Shown here: positions 35,496-47,704 of the stretch, in pieces
Numbering within the stretch: the first letter of the stretch is position 1
Layout: the number at the start of each line of letters is the position of its first letter
Source: Deltaproteobacteria bacterium
GTDB lineage: Bacteria; Myxococcota_A; UBA796; UBA2385
Assembly (NCBI GenBank): GCA_016792625.1
Contig: JAEUKK010000116.1
Span: 246,113-310,112 of the forward strand
Direction: 5' to 3'
Length of the DNA stretch: 64,000 nt
Translations under genes and position numbers: made by a program
The notes under the pieces: model-generated
What the model saw: the letters and a program-made list of their open reading frames with translations, nothing else
Told to the model about the DNA's origin: nothing
Database searches by the model: none

Positions 35496-37604
35496 TCAGC
35501 CCTGGGCGGCCTTCTTCTCGTTGTGGGCCTTGATGACCTCGGCCTGCACGCTCTGGGGGACCTGGGAGTAGCGGGCGAACTCCATCGAGAACTCCGCCTT
35601 GCCCTGGGTCGAGCTGCGGATGACGGTGGAGTAGCCGAACATCTCGGCCAGGGGGACCTCGGCGTCGACCTGGCAGTAGTTGTCGGACTCGTTGATGCCC
35701 AGGATGACGCCGCGGCGCTGGTTCAGGGTGCCGATGATGTTGCCCTGGAACTCGGTCGGGCCCTCGACGCTGACCTTCATGATCGGCTCGAGGATGACCG
35801 GCTTGGCCAGCATGTAGGCCTCGCGGAAGGCGCCGCGGGCCGCAGCCTGGAAGGCCATGTCGGACGAGTCGACCGCGTGGTACTGACCGTCGTTGATGAG
35901 GCAGCGGATGCCGACGATGGGGGCCTCGATGAGCTGGCCCTTGTCGAGCATCTGCTTGAAGCCCTTGTCGATCGAGCTGATGAACTCGCGGGGGATGGCG
36001 CCGCCCTTGATCTCATCGGCGAACTCGTAGTCGGCGGTCTCGCAGGGCTCCATCCAGCCCACGACGCGACCGTACTGGCCGGAGCCGCCGGTCTGCTTCT
36101 TGTGGGTGTAGGCGAACTCGCCGCGCTGGGTCACGGTCTCGCGGTAGGCGACGCGGGGGGGCGAGGTGATGACCTCGGCCTTGTACTCGCGCTTCATGCG
36201 CTCGATGTAGACGTCGAGGTGGAGCTCACCCATGCCCGAGATGATGGTCTCGCCGGTCTCGGGGTCGGCCGCCACGCGGAAGGTGGGGTCTTCCTTGGTG
36301 AAGCGGGCGATGGCCTTGGACACGTTCTGCTGGGCCTTGGTGTCCTTCGGGGTGATGGTCAGGTGGATGACCGCCGCGGGGACGTGGATCGACGACATGG
36401 CGGTGTTGACCGAGCCGTCGGTGAAGGTGTCGCCCGAGAAGCAGTCGACGCCGAAGATGGCGACGATGTCGCCGGCGCAGGCGTCCTCGATGTCTTCCAT
36501 CTCGTCGGAGTGCATGCGCACGAGGCGGCCGACCTTGACCTTCTTGCGGCTGCGGACGTTCTCGATGGTGTCCTGGCGCTTGAGCGTGCCGCTGTAGATG
36601 CGCAGGTAGGTCAGCTGGCCGTAGCGGCCGTCCTCAAGCTTGAAGGCCAGCCCGAGCATCGGGCCCTTCGGATCGCTCGGGATGATGTACTTGCGCTCGT
36701 CGTCGGTGCCGTCCTTGTCGAGGTCGATGCCGTAGTTCGGCACGTCGGGCGGGGCGGGCAGGTAGGCGACGACGGCGTCGAGCAGCTTCTGGACGGCCTT
36801 GTTCTTGTAGGCGCTGCCCAGGAGCACGGGGGTCAGCTGCATCGAGATGGTGGCCTTGCGGATCGCCTCGTTGATGAGCTCCTCGGTCACGTTCTCCTCG
36901 AGCATGGCCTCCATCAGGGCGTCGCTGTACATGCTGACCGCGTCGAGCATGATCTCGCGGCGCTCGTTGGCGCGGTCGATGTACTCGGCGGGGATCTCGG
37001 ACTCGCGGATCTCGTCGCCGTTGTCGCCGTGGAAGGTGTAGGCCTTCATCTTGACGAGATCGATGACGCCCTCGTGCTTCTCTTCGAGGCCGAGCGGGAT
37101 CTGGATCATGACCGAGTTGTGGTTCAGCTTCTCGCGGAGCTGGTCACAGACGCGGTAGGGGTTCGCGCCCTGGCGGTCGCACTTGTTGACGAAGGCGAGC
37201 CGGGGGACGCTGTATCGGCGCATCTGGCGGTCGACGGTGATCGACTGGCTCTGGACGCCAGCGACCGAGCAGAGGACCAGCACCGCGCCGTCGAGCACGC
37301 GCAGCGAGCGCTCGACCTCGATGGTGAAGTCGACGTGCCCGGGGGTGTCGATGATGTTGATGTGGTGGCGGTTGGCCTCGTCACCCCAGGAGCAGTGCGT
37401 GGCCGCCGACTGGATGGTGATGCCGCGCTCGCGCTCGAGATCCATCGAGTCCATCTTGGCGCCGACGCCGTCCTTGCCGCGGACGTCGTGGATCGCGTGG
37501 ATCCGGCCCGTGTAGTAGAGGATGCGCTCGGTCAGGGTGGTCTTCCCCGAGTCGATGTGAGCGCTGATCCCGATGTTGCGAACGCGGTGGAGGTCGGTGA
37601 TCAC
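35496..37604 (-). CDS. fusA: Elongation factor G (EFG1/spdEFG1-like)
   Basis: 702 residues from a GTG at 37604 that follows GGAG by six bases. It is a complete five-domain translational GTPase: G1 AHIDSGKT (15-22), G3 DTPGH (86-90), G4 NKCD (140-143), then the domain II beta-barrel, and the domain IV-V region with SGQYGRVVG and a full C-terminus. The [17 protein letters not shown] stretch and the [14 protein letters not shown] insert are those of the EFG1 clade shared by spirochaetes, planctomycetes, deltaproteobacteria and mitochondria, not of the classical rpsL-rpsG-fusA-tuf gene. It moves tRNA and mRNA through the ribosome using GTP. It stands alone, with no other translation gene beside it. 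Confidence 0.95.
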   Translation of the reverse strand: MITDLHRVRNIGISAHIDSGKTTLTERILYYTGRIHAIHDVRGKDGVGAKMDSMDLERERGITIQSAATHCSWGDEANRHHINIIDTPGHVDFTIEVERSLRVLDGAVLVLCSVAGVQSQSITVDRQMRRYSVPRLAFVNKCDRQGANPYRVCDQLREKLNHNSVMIQIPLGLEEKHEGVIDLVKMKAYTFHGDNGDEIRESEIPAEYIDRANERREIMLDAVSMYSDALMEAMLEENVTEELINEAIRKATISMQLTPVLLGSAYKNKAVQKLLDAVVAYLPAPPDVPNYGIDLDKDGTDDERKYIIPSDPKGPMLGLAFKLEDGRYGQLTYLRIYSGTLKRQDTIENVRSRKKVKVGRLVRMHSDEMEDIEDACAGDIVAIFGVDCFSGDTFTDGSVNTAMSSIHVPAAVIHLTITPKDTKAQQNVSKAIARFTKEDPTFRVAADPETGETIISGMGELHLDVYIERMKREYKAEVITSPPRVAYRETVTQRGEFAYTHKKQTGGSGQYGRVVGWMEPCETADYEFADEIKGGAIPREFISSIDKGFKQMLDKGQLIEAPIVGIRCLINDGQYHAVDSSDMAFQAAARGAFREAYMLAKPVILEPIMKVSVEGPTEFQGNIIGTLNQRRGVILGINESDNYCQVDAEVPLAEMFGYSTVIRSSTQGKAEFSMEFARYSQVPQSVQAEVIKAHNEKKAAQG

Positions 37605-38071
37605 GGCGGGCTCCAGCCATTGGCGGAACGAGGAGGGCGACCGGAGGAGCCGGGCGCCGTTGGCGATGAAGGGGGGTGCGGCGGGCGACGCGAAGGTCGC
37701 CGCCGCCCCAGGCGAGGTCGGGGCTGCGCGCCGGGCGGCGGGGCCACCCGTGGCCGCGCGACTCTCGCGTGGCACGCAGCTTTGGTCCTCGGCGAGGGCC
37801 TTTGCGGGGCGCGCGGGTATCGTGCACCCCCCTGCGCGGCAAGCGTTCCACAGGGCGATGGGGGTCCCGCGCCCGGCGCGCGCCCTTGGGCCGAGGGCGT
37901 TGCTGACGTGATTTTCGACGGTGCCTGGCCGGGCCCGTGGGCGGGCTGCGCGTGACCTTCGCGTGAACGCTCCCGGCCCCGTGGAGGGGGCGCGGCGGGG
38001 GTGGCTGGAATAGGCCGGCCGGCGGCAGGGGCGCGGCGTGGAGCCAGCGGAGCCCTGCCTCGAGGCGCCGC
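37605..38071. other. Divergent promoter region between fusA and a secreted-protein gene
   Basis: The 467 bp hold no convincing gene. Because the two flanking genes point away from each other, it should contain both promoters. I see no tRNA, hairpin or riboswitch-like structure I can defend. Confidence 0.4.
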
Positions 38072-39934
38072 ATGCTCCCAGGCCCCCTCCGCCGCGCGGG
38101 CGCGCGCCCCCCGGTCTTCGCCCTCGGGCTGGCGGCCCTGCTCGCCCCTGCCGTCGCGCGCGCCGACAAGGCCGAGGCCGTCGGCAAGCTGCTCGAGGGG
38201 GGCAAGCCCGACCAGGCCCGCGAGCGCTGCGAGAAGTGGGCGGCCCAGGCGCCCGACGCCGAGGAGGCCCTGCGCGAGGCCTGCGCCCGCGCCTACTGGG
38301 AGCAGGCCAAGGCCACCGACACCGTGGCTGGATGGCGCAGTTTTCGCTCGGCGTGGGAGCAGAGCACCCTGGGCCCCCGGGCCCGGGCCGCCGAGGCCGC
38401 CGCCGCCCTGCGCGAGGCGGGCCCCCAAGAGCGGGAGCCCAACTTGCTCATCCTCGCGGATCGATACGCAGGGACGCCCTCTGAGGCCCTGCTGCGGGAG
38501 CGGGCGGCGGCGGCAGCGGTGCGGGACGCCCGCGACGGCGACGAGGCGAAGGCCGTGGCCCGCCGCTACCCGAAGGCCGCCGAGCTGCCCGAGCTGGTCG
38601 CGCGTTTCCCCGCCGCTTTCGTGCAGGTGCGGGTCAAGGGCCGCGCGGTCTCGGTCACGGTGGACCCGCCCGTGCCGCTGAGCGGGGCGCAGGCCCCGGT
38701 GGTCCGCTGGGTGGCGCGGGCGCCCTCGGGGGCGACCACCCCCTGGGACGAGCATATGCGGGCCGCTTTGGTCGCTTGGGGCACGCCGGACGGGCTGGCG
38801 ACGGGCGGCGCGACGCCCGCCGAGGGGCCGCGCTTTCCCCTCTGCGCCGTGCCGGGGGCCGCCCCGGGCACCGCGCCGGCCGTCGAGGTCGAGGTGGCGG
38901 GCGGGGTGCTCACCGTGCCGGTCGGCTTTGATGAGGGCTGCGGCGAGGCCGCGTGGCCCGGCTTTTTGGTGCTCAACGGTGGTCAGGCGAGCGCGCTGAG
39001 CCTGCGCCCCAACCACCTCGTCGAGCTGAGCCCGCCGCCCGTGGCGCCGGGGGGCCGCACGGTGCGGGCCTTCTTGCCCCCGCCGGGTGGTGAGCCGGAG
39101 CTCGCCGACGGCCTCGTCTGGCAGCGCACGCCGGCGGCCTGGCTGGTGACGCCGGTCGCGGGCGGCGCGCCGTGGGCGACCGGCGCGGCGCCGGGGCGCC
39201 CGGGCCTGCCCTTGGGCGGGGCGCTGCGGGGGGCGCCGCTGCCGTCTGATTGGACGCTGAGCGGCGAAGAGGGGCGGATGGTCGCGCGCTCTGCCGCGCT
39301 GGCCCGGATGCCGCCGGCGATGCAGCGCTGGGCCCTGCCTGCGGGGGATGTTCGGGTGCTCCCGGTGCACCTGCGCGGCACCTTCGGGCTGCTCGCCCAG
39401 GACGCCCAGCCCCGCCGGCCCGTCGCGCCCGCCCTCGACGCGGGCGGTGGCTGGGTGCGCAACGCGGACGGCAGCCTGCAGCGCACCCAGCCGCTCGGCG
39501 CCGACGTGGCGGGCATCGCCCCGCTCGACGAGGTGGGGGTCGAGACGGCGCTGGGCATCCTCGCCGGGCTGGGCGTCAAACGGGGCCGGGTGCAGCCGAT
39601 CGACGGCTGGCGGGTCGACGTCGACAACGACCGCGTGCCCGAGGCGGTGATCCGCGCGACCATCGATCAGGTCGGCGTGGTGCTCATCGTGGACCCCATC
39701 GAGGGCACCGAGGCCGCCACGGTCGAGACGGCGCGGGTCTTCCTCTTCGAAGAGCCGGTCACCCGGGCGGGCGGCATGCGCCTCGACCTGCCCTTCGCCT
39801 TCCGCAAGGGTGACTTCGTCTACATGGCCTGGGGCGCCGAGCGGGGCGGGCCCGGGCCGGGCGCCGAGCGGCACATCATCGCGGTGCGGGCGGACGGCCA
39901 GAGCTTCGTCGTCGACCGCTTCGCGCTGCGCTGA
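38072..39934 (+). CDS. Large secreted protein with helical-repeat N-terminus, function unknown
   Basis: 620 residues, ATG with GAGG six bases upstream. The N-terminus has a Sec signal ([20 protein letters not shown], cleaved near AVARADK, residue 31). Residues about 32-180 are helical with tetratricopeptide-like spacing ([20 protein letters not shown]). The rest is beta-rich and Pro/Gly-rich without a motif I know. The last third contains [15 protein letters not shown] and a [20 protein letters not shown] segment, resembling an FG-GAP-type metal-binding turn, but this is weak. It is probably periplasmic. It ends 12 bp from the convergent TonB-C-like gene, and those 12 bp are themselves a small perfect hairpin. 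Confidence 0.65.
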   Translation: MLPGPLRRAGARPPVFALGLAALLAPAVARADKAEAVGKLLEGGKPDQARERCEKWAAQAPDAEEALREACARAYWEQAKATDTVAGWRSFRSAWEQSTLGPRARAAEAAAALREAGPQEREPNLLILADRYAGTPSEALLRERAAAAAVRDARDGDEAKAVARRYPKAAELPELVARFPAAFVQVRVKGRAVSVTVDPPVPLSGAQAPVVRWVARAPSGATTPWDEHMRAALVAWGTPDGLATGGATPAEGPRFPLCAVPGAAPGTAPAVEVEVAGGVLTVPVGFDEGCGEAAWPGFLVLNGGQASALSLRPNHLVELSPPPVAPGGRTVRAFLPPPGGEPELADGLVWQRTPAAWLVTPVAGGAPWATGAAPGRPGLPLGGALRGAPLPSDWTLSGEEGRMVARSAALARMPPAMQRWALPAGDVRVLPVHLRGTFGLLAQDAQPRRPVAPALDAGGGWVRNADGSLQRTQPLGADVAGIAPLDEVGVETALGILAGLGVKRGRVQPIDGWRVDVDNDRVPEAVIRATIDQVGVVLIVDPIEGTEAATVETARVFLFEEPVTRAGGMRLDLPFAFRKGDFVYMAWGAERGGPGPGAERHIIAVRADGQSFVVDRFALR

Positions 39935-39946
39935 GCCGCGGGCGGC

Positions 39947-40450
39947 CTACTTGCCGGCGGCGCGCTTGTTCGCCGCCTTGGTGGACAGCTCGATCACCAC
40001 GCCGCGCTCGACCTCGTAGGCCAGCGAAGGCGCGGGCACGGGGAACTTGGGCACGGCGGCGATGGCGTCGAGCGCGCTCTGATCGAGCTTCTTGTCGCCG
40101 GAGAGCACCCCGGCTTTGACCCCGAGGATGCTGCCGTCGGCGCCGACCGAGACCAAGAAGGAGGTCTTGGTGGCCGGGTGCTTCTTCAGCAGCCCCTTGC
40201 TCGGCGCCCAGGCATCAAAGGCGAGCGTCTGGCAGGCGGACACGTAGGCGGGCAGCGAGCCCTCTTCGTCGGCCTTGCGGCGGGCCTCTTCTTCGGCCGC
40301 GGCGGCCGCAGCGGGGTCGGGCTGGGTCTGGACCGTGGGGATGCTGTTGAGGAGCTTGTCGAGGTCTTGGCCCTGTTGGGCTGCGGCGGGCGAGCCCCAG
40401 CCGAAGAGCAGGGCACAGGCGGCGAACGCGGGGAGGTGGGCGCGGTGCAT
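39947..40450 (-). CDS. Secreted TonB C-terminal domain-like protein
   Basis: 167 residues. The signal peptide is MHRAHLPAFAACALLFGWGS with cleavage near PAAAQQ. An Ala/Glu/Lys-rich helical linker (about 45-65) precedes a C-terminal domain of about 75 residues with the TonB_C/AgmX-like pattern: TSFLVSVGADGSILGVKAG, then LDQSALDAIAAVPKFPVP, with a strand at the end. True TonB proteins start with a membrane anchor, but here the N-terminus looks like a cleavable signal, so this is more likely a free periplasmic protein using a TonB-C fold. Ligand unknown. It is the last gene after UvrD/PcrA and GlmU on this strand, but with separate spacing of 165 bp. Confidence 0.7.
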   Translation of the reverse strand: MHRAHLPAFAACALLFGWGSPAAAQQGQDLDKLLNSIPTVQTQPDPAAAAAAEEEARRKADEEGSLPAYVSACQTLAFDAWAPSKGLLKKHPATKTSFLVSVGADGSILGVKAGVLSGDKKLDQSALDAIAAVPKFPVPAPSLAYEVERGVVIELSTKAANKRAAGK

Positions 40451-40614
40451 GGAGGCCTCTGGGTGCGGGGCCGCGCGGAGACCCGATGGGCCGGGTGTGG
40501 CGTCCGCGGGGCGCGGTCAGGGGGCGCGGTGGGAGCGGTGGGAGCGGGCGGAGGTCGGGAGCGTGGCAGACGCGGGGCCGCGCCGGGCGGGGCCGACCCG
40601 CGCCGTGCGGCGGC

Positions 40615-42966
<2,352 letters not shown>

Positions 42967-43079
42967 CGGCACCTCCGAGGCGGTCAGCTATCCAGGGGGT
43001 CTTGCGCTGACCAGGACAAAATGAGGGGCGGCGCTCAGTTTGTAGGCGGCGGGCGTCCAGTGTTGTTCAGTGCTCAGGC

Positions 43080-44510
43080 TCAGCTCCGGGTGCCGCGGCG
43101 GGCCTTCTCGGCCAGCTTGCGCTCGCGCAGGCGCCGCGCGGCCTCGGGCCAGTGCTCCTGCTTGGCGCGGGTCAGGGCCACGGCCTCGTCGGGCACGTCC
43201 TTGGTGATCACCGAGCCGGCCCCGACCAGCGCGCCCGCGCCCACCCGCACCGGCGCGACCAGCGCGCTGTTGCTGCCGATGAAGGCGCCCGGGCCGATCT
43301 CGGTGTGGTGCTTGAACACGCCGTCGTAGTTGCAGGTGATGGTGCCCGCGCCGATGTTGGCGCCCGCGCCGACCGTGGCGTCGCCCACGTAGGAGAGGTG
43401 GGGCACCTTGGCCCCGGGCGCGATGCGCGCCTTTTTAATCTCGACGAAGTTGCCGACCTTGGCACCCTCTTCGACGCGGGCCTCGGGCCGCAGCCGGGCG
43501 AAGGGCCCGACGCTGGCCCCCGAGGCCACGGTGCAGGACTCGAGCGCGCAGTGGGGCAGGACCTGGGCCCCGGGCTCGAGCTCTGCGTCGACCAGCACGC
43601 TGTAGGCGCCGACCCGCGCCCCCGCGCCGACCCGGGTGCGCCCGCGGAGCACCGCGCCCCGCTCGATCGCGGCGTCGGGGTCGAGCTCGACCGCGGCCTC
43701 GACCGTGACGCTGGCGGGCGCCTCGATGCCGACCCCCGCTTCCATCCACCTCCGCAGGACCCGCTCCTGCAAAATGCCCTCGGCCTCGGCGAGCTGGGCG
43801 CGGTCGTTGACCCCCATCGCCTCGCGCGCATCAGCGAGCACCACGCCCTGGGCGCCGCCCTCGGCCGCGGCGAGCTCGACCACGTCGGTCAAGTAGAGCT
43901 CGCCCTTGGGCGGATGGGGCTGGAGCTGGGGCAAGCGCGCGCGCAGCCAAACGATGTCCAGCGCGTAGATCCCGGTGTTGACCTCGGTGAGCGCGAGCTC
44001 TTCGGGGCGCGCCTCACCCGCCTCGACGATGCGCAGCACCCGACCGGATTCGTCGCGCACGATGCGGCCGTAGGCGCCCGGCGCCTCGAGGTGCATGGTG
44101 AGCACGGTCACCGGGCGCCCGCCGGCGGCGTGGGCCGCGCAGAGCGCCCGCAAGGTCTCGGCCCGAATCAAGGGGCCATCGCCGCAGAGCACGACCACCA
44201 CGCCGTCTTCGTCGATGGCCTGCAGGCCGCTGGCCACGGCGTCGCCGGTCCCCCGCGGGGCCTCTTGGCGGGCAAAACGGCAGCCGCGGTCGGCGAGGGC
44301 GGCGCGCACGGCGTCTTCTTGGTGATTGACCACCACCACGGGCACCAGCGCGGCGGCGCGGGCCGCGTCCACGGCCCAGGCCACCAAGGGCCGGCCCAGC
44401 GCGGGGTGCAGCACCTTGGCCAGGGGTGAGCGCATGCGGGTGCCCAGCCCGGCCGCGAGCAGCAGCGCGAAGGAGGGCCGGGCGGGGGCGGAGGTGGGGT
44501 CGCTGGCCAT
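43080..44510 (-). CDS. glmU: Bifunctional UDP-N-acetylglucosamine pyrophosphorylase / glucosamine-1-phosphate N-acetyltransferase
   Basis: 476 residues, ATG with GGAG upstream. The N-terminal uridyltransferase domain has the nucleotide loop LLAAGLGTRMRSPLAKVLHP (17-36) and a GTGDAV signature. The C-terminal left-handed beta-helix acetyltransferase domain shows hexapeptide repeats (about 265-450), including the HLSYVGDATVGAGANIGAG and the CNYDGVFKHHTEIG segments typical of GlmU. Both halves are full length, so the enzyme should convert glucosamine-1-phosphate to UDP-GlcNAc in two steps, for peptidoglycan and lipopolysaccharide synthesis. It is divergent from the HD-GYP gene across 184 bp. Confidence 0.95.
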   Translation of the reverse strand: MASDPTSAPARPSFALLLAAGLGTRMRSPLAKVLHPALGRPLVAWAVDAARAAALVPVVVVNHQEDAVRAALADRGCRFARQEAPRGTGDAVASGLQAIDEDGVVVVLCGDGPLIRAETLRALCAAHAAGGRPVTVLTMHLEAPGAYGRIVRDESGRVLRIVEAGEARPEELALTEVNTGIYALDIVWLRARLPQLQPHPPKGELYLTDVVELAAAEGGAQGVVLADAREAMGVNDRAQLAEAEGILQERVLRRWMEAGVGIEAPASVTVEAAVELDPDAAIERGAVLRGRTRVGAGARVGAYSVLVDAELEPGAQVLPHCALESCTVASGASVGPFARLRPEARVEEGAKVGNFVEIKKARIAPGAKVPHLSYVGDATVGAGANIGAGTITCNYDGVFKHHTEIGPGAFIGSNSALVAPVRVGAGALVGAGSVITKDVPDEAVALTRAKQEHWPEAARRLRERKLAEKARRGTRS

Positions 44511-44694
44511 CGCAGCTCCAGGGAGAGGTGGTGGGCGCCGCTAATCCGGCCGGCCCCCGGGCGGACCGCCTAGACCCCTCCCGGGGTGGCCGGGGCCTCG
44601 GCGGCGTGGCCCCGCTGGCGAGGGCCCGCGCGGCTGGTTTAGGTGCGGAAGGGGCGCGGGATGCGCCATCGCCCCGTTCGCAGGCAGGAGCCTC

Positions 44695-46536
44695 ATGAGC
44701 CCCGCAGACCTCGCCCCGACCCCCGCCGCGCCCGGCGCCCGGGCCGAGCGCGTCGAGGTGACCCTGCTCCCGCCCGACAGCCCGCACCTCAGCGCGGTGC
44801 GCGACGCGGCTCGTGCGGCGGGCGCCGAGTTCGTGCGGGCCAGCAGCAACCCCGACCCGGCCGAGCTGATGCAGCGGCTCGTGGTCGTCGATCTGAGCGC
44901 GAACGCGGCCACCTCGCGGCTCGGCCCGCGGGTCATCGCCATCTGCCCGCGCCTCGATCTGGAGTGCTGGGAGGTGATCCCCCCGCACGAGGTCCGGTGG
45001 CGCATGCGCCGCGCGCTGCGCAACCTCGTCGAGGTCGAGCGCCTCAGCCGGCGGCTGGACGTCGAGCGCGACACCATCCGCGTGCTCAACGAGATCGGCT
45101 ACGCGCTCTCGGCGCAAACGAGCCAGAGCACCCTGCTCGACACTCTTTTGACCCGGATGCGCCGCGTGCTGGGCGCCGATGGCGGCAGCATCTACTTGGT
45201 CGAGGGGGCCAAGCTCCGCTTCGTTTGCAGCCAGAACGACACGATCCCCTTCCGGGCGAATCGGCTCGAGCTCCCCCTCAATGAGTCGAGCTTGGCGGGT
45301 TTTGTCGCCGCCCGGGGCGAGGCCCTGAACCTGCCCGACGTCTACGACCTCGAGCCGGGGCTGCCCTACCAACCCAACCGGCAGTTCGACGACGAGACCG
45401 GCTACCGCACCCGCAGCATGCTCGTGGTCCCCATGAAAGACCGCAGCGGCGAGGTCATGGGGGTCATCGGCCTCGTGAACCGCAAGGCCGACCCGGGCGT
45501 GCCGTTGGCCAGCTTTGACGCGGTCGAGGCCTTCTCCGAGCTCGACTGCGCGCTGGCCGGCAGCATCGCCAGCCAAGCGGCGGTGGCGCTCGAGAACTAC
45601 CGGCTCTACCGTGAGATCCGCAACCTTTTTGAGGGTTTTGTCGACGCGGCGGTGACGGCGATCGAGGCCCGGGACCCGACCACCGGCGGCCACTCGCACC
45701 GGGTCGCCGCCTTGACCACCGAGCTCGCCCGCGCGGTCGACACGGCGAGCACCGGGCCCTACCGCGCGATCCGGTTCAGCGAGCGCGAGCTGACCGAGAT
45801 TCACTACGCGGCCATGCTCCACGACTTTGGCAAGGTCGGCGTGCGCGAGCAGGTGTTGCTGAAGTCCCACAAGCTCTACACCTGGGAGATGGAGAGCATC
45901 GAGGGGCGTTTTCGGGTGGCCCGCCTGCAGGTGTTGTTGGAGCAGGCGCGCGCCGGCGGCCCGGGCGACGAGGCCGAGCTGCGCCTCCGCCACCTCGTCG
46001 AGGATCTGGCGCTGGTGCGGCGCCTCAACCAGCCGAGCGTGCGGCCCACCGCCGACGAGCTGGAGCGGCTCCAGGCCATCGGCGCGCGGTGGGAGGCCAC
46101 GCTCGAGGGTCAGGCCCTGCTGCACCCCCGCGAGCTGCAGCGCCTGTGCATCCCGCTGGGCAGTCTTGACGCCGAGGAGCGCCGCGAGATCGAGCAGCAC
46201 GTCACGCACACCTACGAGTTCCTCCGCGCGATCCCGTGGACGCGCGAGCTCGCCCGCGTGCCCGACCTCGCCTACTGCCACCACGAGAAGCTCGACGGCA
46301 CGGGCTATCCCCGCGGGCTGGCCGCTTCGGAGATCCCGCTCGGCGCCCGCCTGATGACCATCGCCGACATCTTCGACGCCTTGACCGCGGGGGACCGCCC
46401 CTACAAGCCGGGGATGTCGCCGGAGCGGGCGATCGAGATCTTGCGCGACGAGGGCGCGCGCGGCCGGGTCGAGGTCGAGGCGGTCGAGCTGCTCGCCCGC
46501 CGGCAGCTCTGGCGCGGCATCATCGGCGCGCACTGA
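44695..46536 (+). CDS. GAF / HD-GYP domain protein, probable cyclic-di-GMP phosphodiesterase
   Basis: 613 residues, ATG preceded by GGAG. The N-terminus (about 18-115) looks like a degenerate receiver domain. A GAF domain follows (about 145-300; ADGGSIYLVE, then MLVVPMKDRSGEVMGVIGLVN). The catalytic HD-GYP domain starts near GGHSHRV (331-337), with the metal-binding HD in AMLHDFGKVG (373-382) and HHEKLDGTGYPRGL (529-542). Between the HD and GYP blocks there are about 100 extra helical residues compared with the compact family members. HD-GYP enzymes hydrolyse cyclic di-GMP. Effector binding by GAF probably controls activity. Confidence 0.9.
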   Translation: MSPADLAPTPAAPGARAERVEVTLLPPDSPHLSAVRDAARAAGAEFVRASSNPDPAELMQRLVVVDLSANAATSRLGPRVIAICPRLDLECWEVIPPHEVRWRMRRALRNLVEVERLSRRLDVERDTIRVLNEIGYALSAQTSQSTLLDTLLTRMRRVLGADGGSIYLVEGAKLRFVCSQNDTIPFRANRLELPLNESSLAGFVAARGEALNLPDVYDLEPGLPYQPNRQFDDETGYRTRSMLVVPMKDRSGEVMGVIGLVNRKADPGVPLASFDAVEAFSELDCALAGSIASQAAVALENYRLYREIRNLFEGFVDAAVTAIEARDPTTGGHSHRVAALTTELARAVDTASTGPYRAIRFSERELTEIHYAAMLHDFGKVGVREQVLLKSHKLYTWEMESIEGRFRVARLQVLLEQARAGGPGDEAELRLRHLVEDLALVRRLNQPSVRPTADELERLQAIGARWEATLEGQALLHPRELQRLCIPLGSLDAEERREIEQHVTHTYEFLRAIPWTRELARVPDLAYCHHEKLDGTGYPRGLAASEIPLGARLMTIADIFDALTAGDRPYKPGMSPERAIEILRDEGARGRVEVEAVELLARRQLWRGIIGAH

Positions 46537-46567
46537 GCCGGTTTGCCGGGCGCCGCGCCGCCGGCCC

Positions 46568-47587
46568 TCAGCGCGCCGGTCGGGCCATCGCCATCAGGCG
46601 CACACGCTGACCGGGCCGCGTGGCCGAGAGGATGAGCGGGGCTTCGGGATCATCCGCGATGACGTAGACCCCCGCGCCGTTGGCGAGGCTGGCCACGAGG
46701 GCGTGAATCGTCCACAGCTCGTCGTCGACCTGCACCACGACGTCAACCTCGCCGGTCTTGACCAGCACGCTGCCGCCCGGGACATCGGCGTCAGCGAAGG
46801 TCGCGCCGCTGTACTTCTTGAGGTTGGCGAAGACCGCCTTGGACAAGAAGAGTGAGCCCGCGTCCTCGGGCACGTCGGCGCCGAGGCTGAACGCGTCGGA
46901 GTGGCGCTCACCCGCCGCGGCCACCTGGGGCTTGACAATGCGGCGGCCCGAGACGCTGCGCTGCTGCAAGATCTCAGTCTCGCGCTGCGGGTCGACGTCG
47001 GCGGTCCAGGAGAAGACCCGGCTGCCGTCCGAGGCCTCGGCCATCCGCACGGTCAGGGCCATGGGGACGACCTTGGTCACGGGCTTGTCGTCATAGGCCC
47101 GCCCGAAGAAGAGGGTCGTGCCCGGCCCGAGCCAGCCGGCCGGCCGGGGCGCGGGGCTCGGCGCGGTCTGGACCAGCACCTGCAGGTCTTGGGTCGTGCC
47201 ATCGGGGCGCTGGCGGCGCAGCGCGGCGCGCAGGCGGTCGCCCTCGCGGCTGAAGCTGCCTGTGTCGCCCACCGAGTCGGCGGCGGGGCAGAAGGTGGCG
47301 GGGTTGCCCTCCTGCACGCAGATCTCGAAGACCTCGGCCTTGTCGAAGTCCTCGAATTCGAGGCGCAGGGGCGCCTGCTGCAGCAGCTTGACCCGGGCCG
47401 GCGCGCTGCGGGCAGCGCCCTCGGGGCCGACCACCCGGATGGTCCCGGTGATGGTGGGCTGCGGCTCTAAGAACAGCGGCGTGGCGGCGGAGGGCGCGGC
47501 CCTGGCCTCGGGCTTCTTCTTTGCCGCGGCGGGCGTTGCTCCGAGCCCGAGGAGCAGCCCCAGGAGGAGGGTGTGGGGGGCGCGCAT
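46568..47587 (-). CDS. Secreted protein of unknown function
   Basis: 339 residues from the ATG at 47587, with GGAGA upstream. The signal peptide (MRAPHTLLLGLLLGLG, cleavage near ATPAAA) indicates export. The mature part begins with a Lys/Ala/Pro segment. A beta-rich stretch has IRVVGPEG and three cysteines (ICVQEGN and TFCPAAD region). The C-terminal half has ADVPEDAGSLFLSK and a strand-rich VDVVVQVDDELWTIH. No family was recognised. It is convergent with the HD-GYP gene and divergent from the reductase gene at 47705. Confidence 0.65.
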   Translation of the reverse strand: MRAPHTLLLGLLLGLGATPAAAKKKPEARAAPSAATPLFLEPQPTITGTIRVVGPEGAARSAPARVKLLQQAPLRLEFEDFDKAEVFEICVQEGNPATFCPAADSVGDTGSFSREGDRLRAALRRQRPDGTTQDLQVLVQTAPSPAPRPAGWLGPGTTLFFGRAYDDKPVTKVVPMALTVRMAEASDGSRVFSWTADVDPQRETEILQQRSVSGRRIVKPQVAAAGERHSDAFSLGADVPEDAGSLFLSKAVFANLKKYSGATFADADVPGGSVLVKTGEVDVVVQVDDELWTIHALVASLANGAGVYVIADDPEAPLILSATRPGQRVRLMAMARPAR

Positions 47588-47704
47588 GGCTCTCCGAGGG
47601 CCGCCGCACCAGGGAGGCGGCCGCCGCTCAGGGCGGGACCTAACGGCGCGGCGGGGAGCCGGCCGGCCGGGCGCGTTAGCCGGAGGGCCCGCTCCGGAGG
47701 CCCC

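Noticed and set aside
35286..37955. Plus-strand open frame of almost 900 codons over EF-G
   Set aside because: It is the antisense of EF-G. Long stop-free antisense frames are expected at this GC content.
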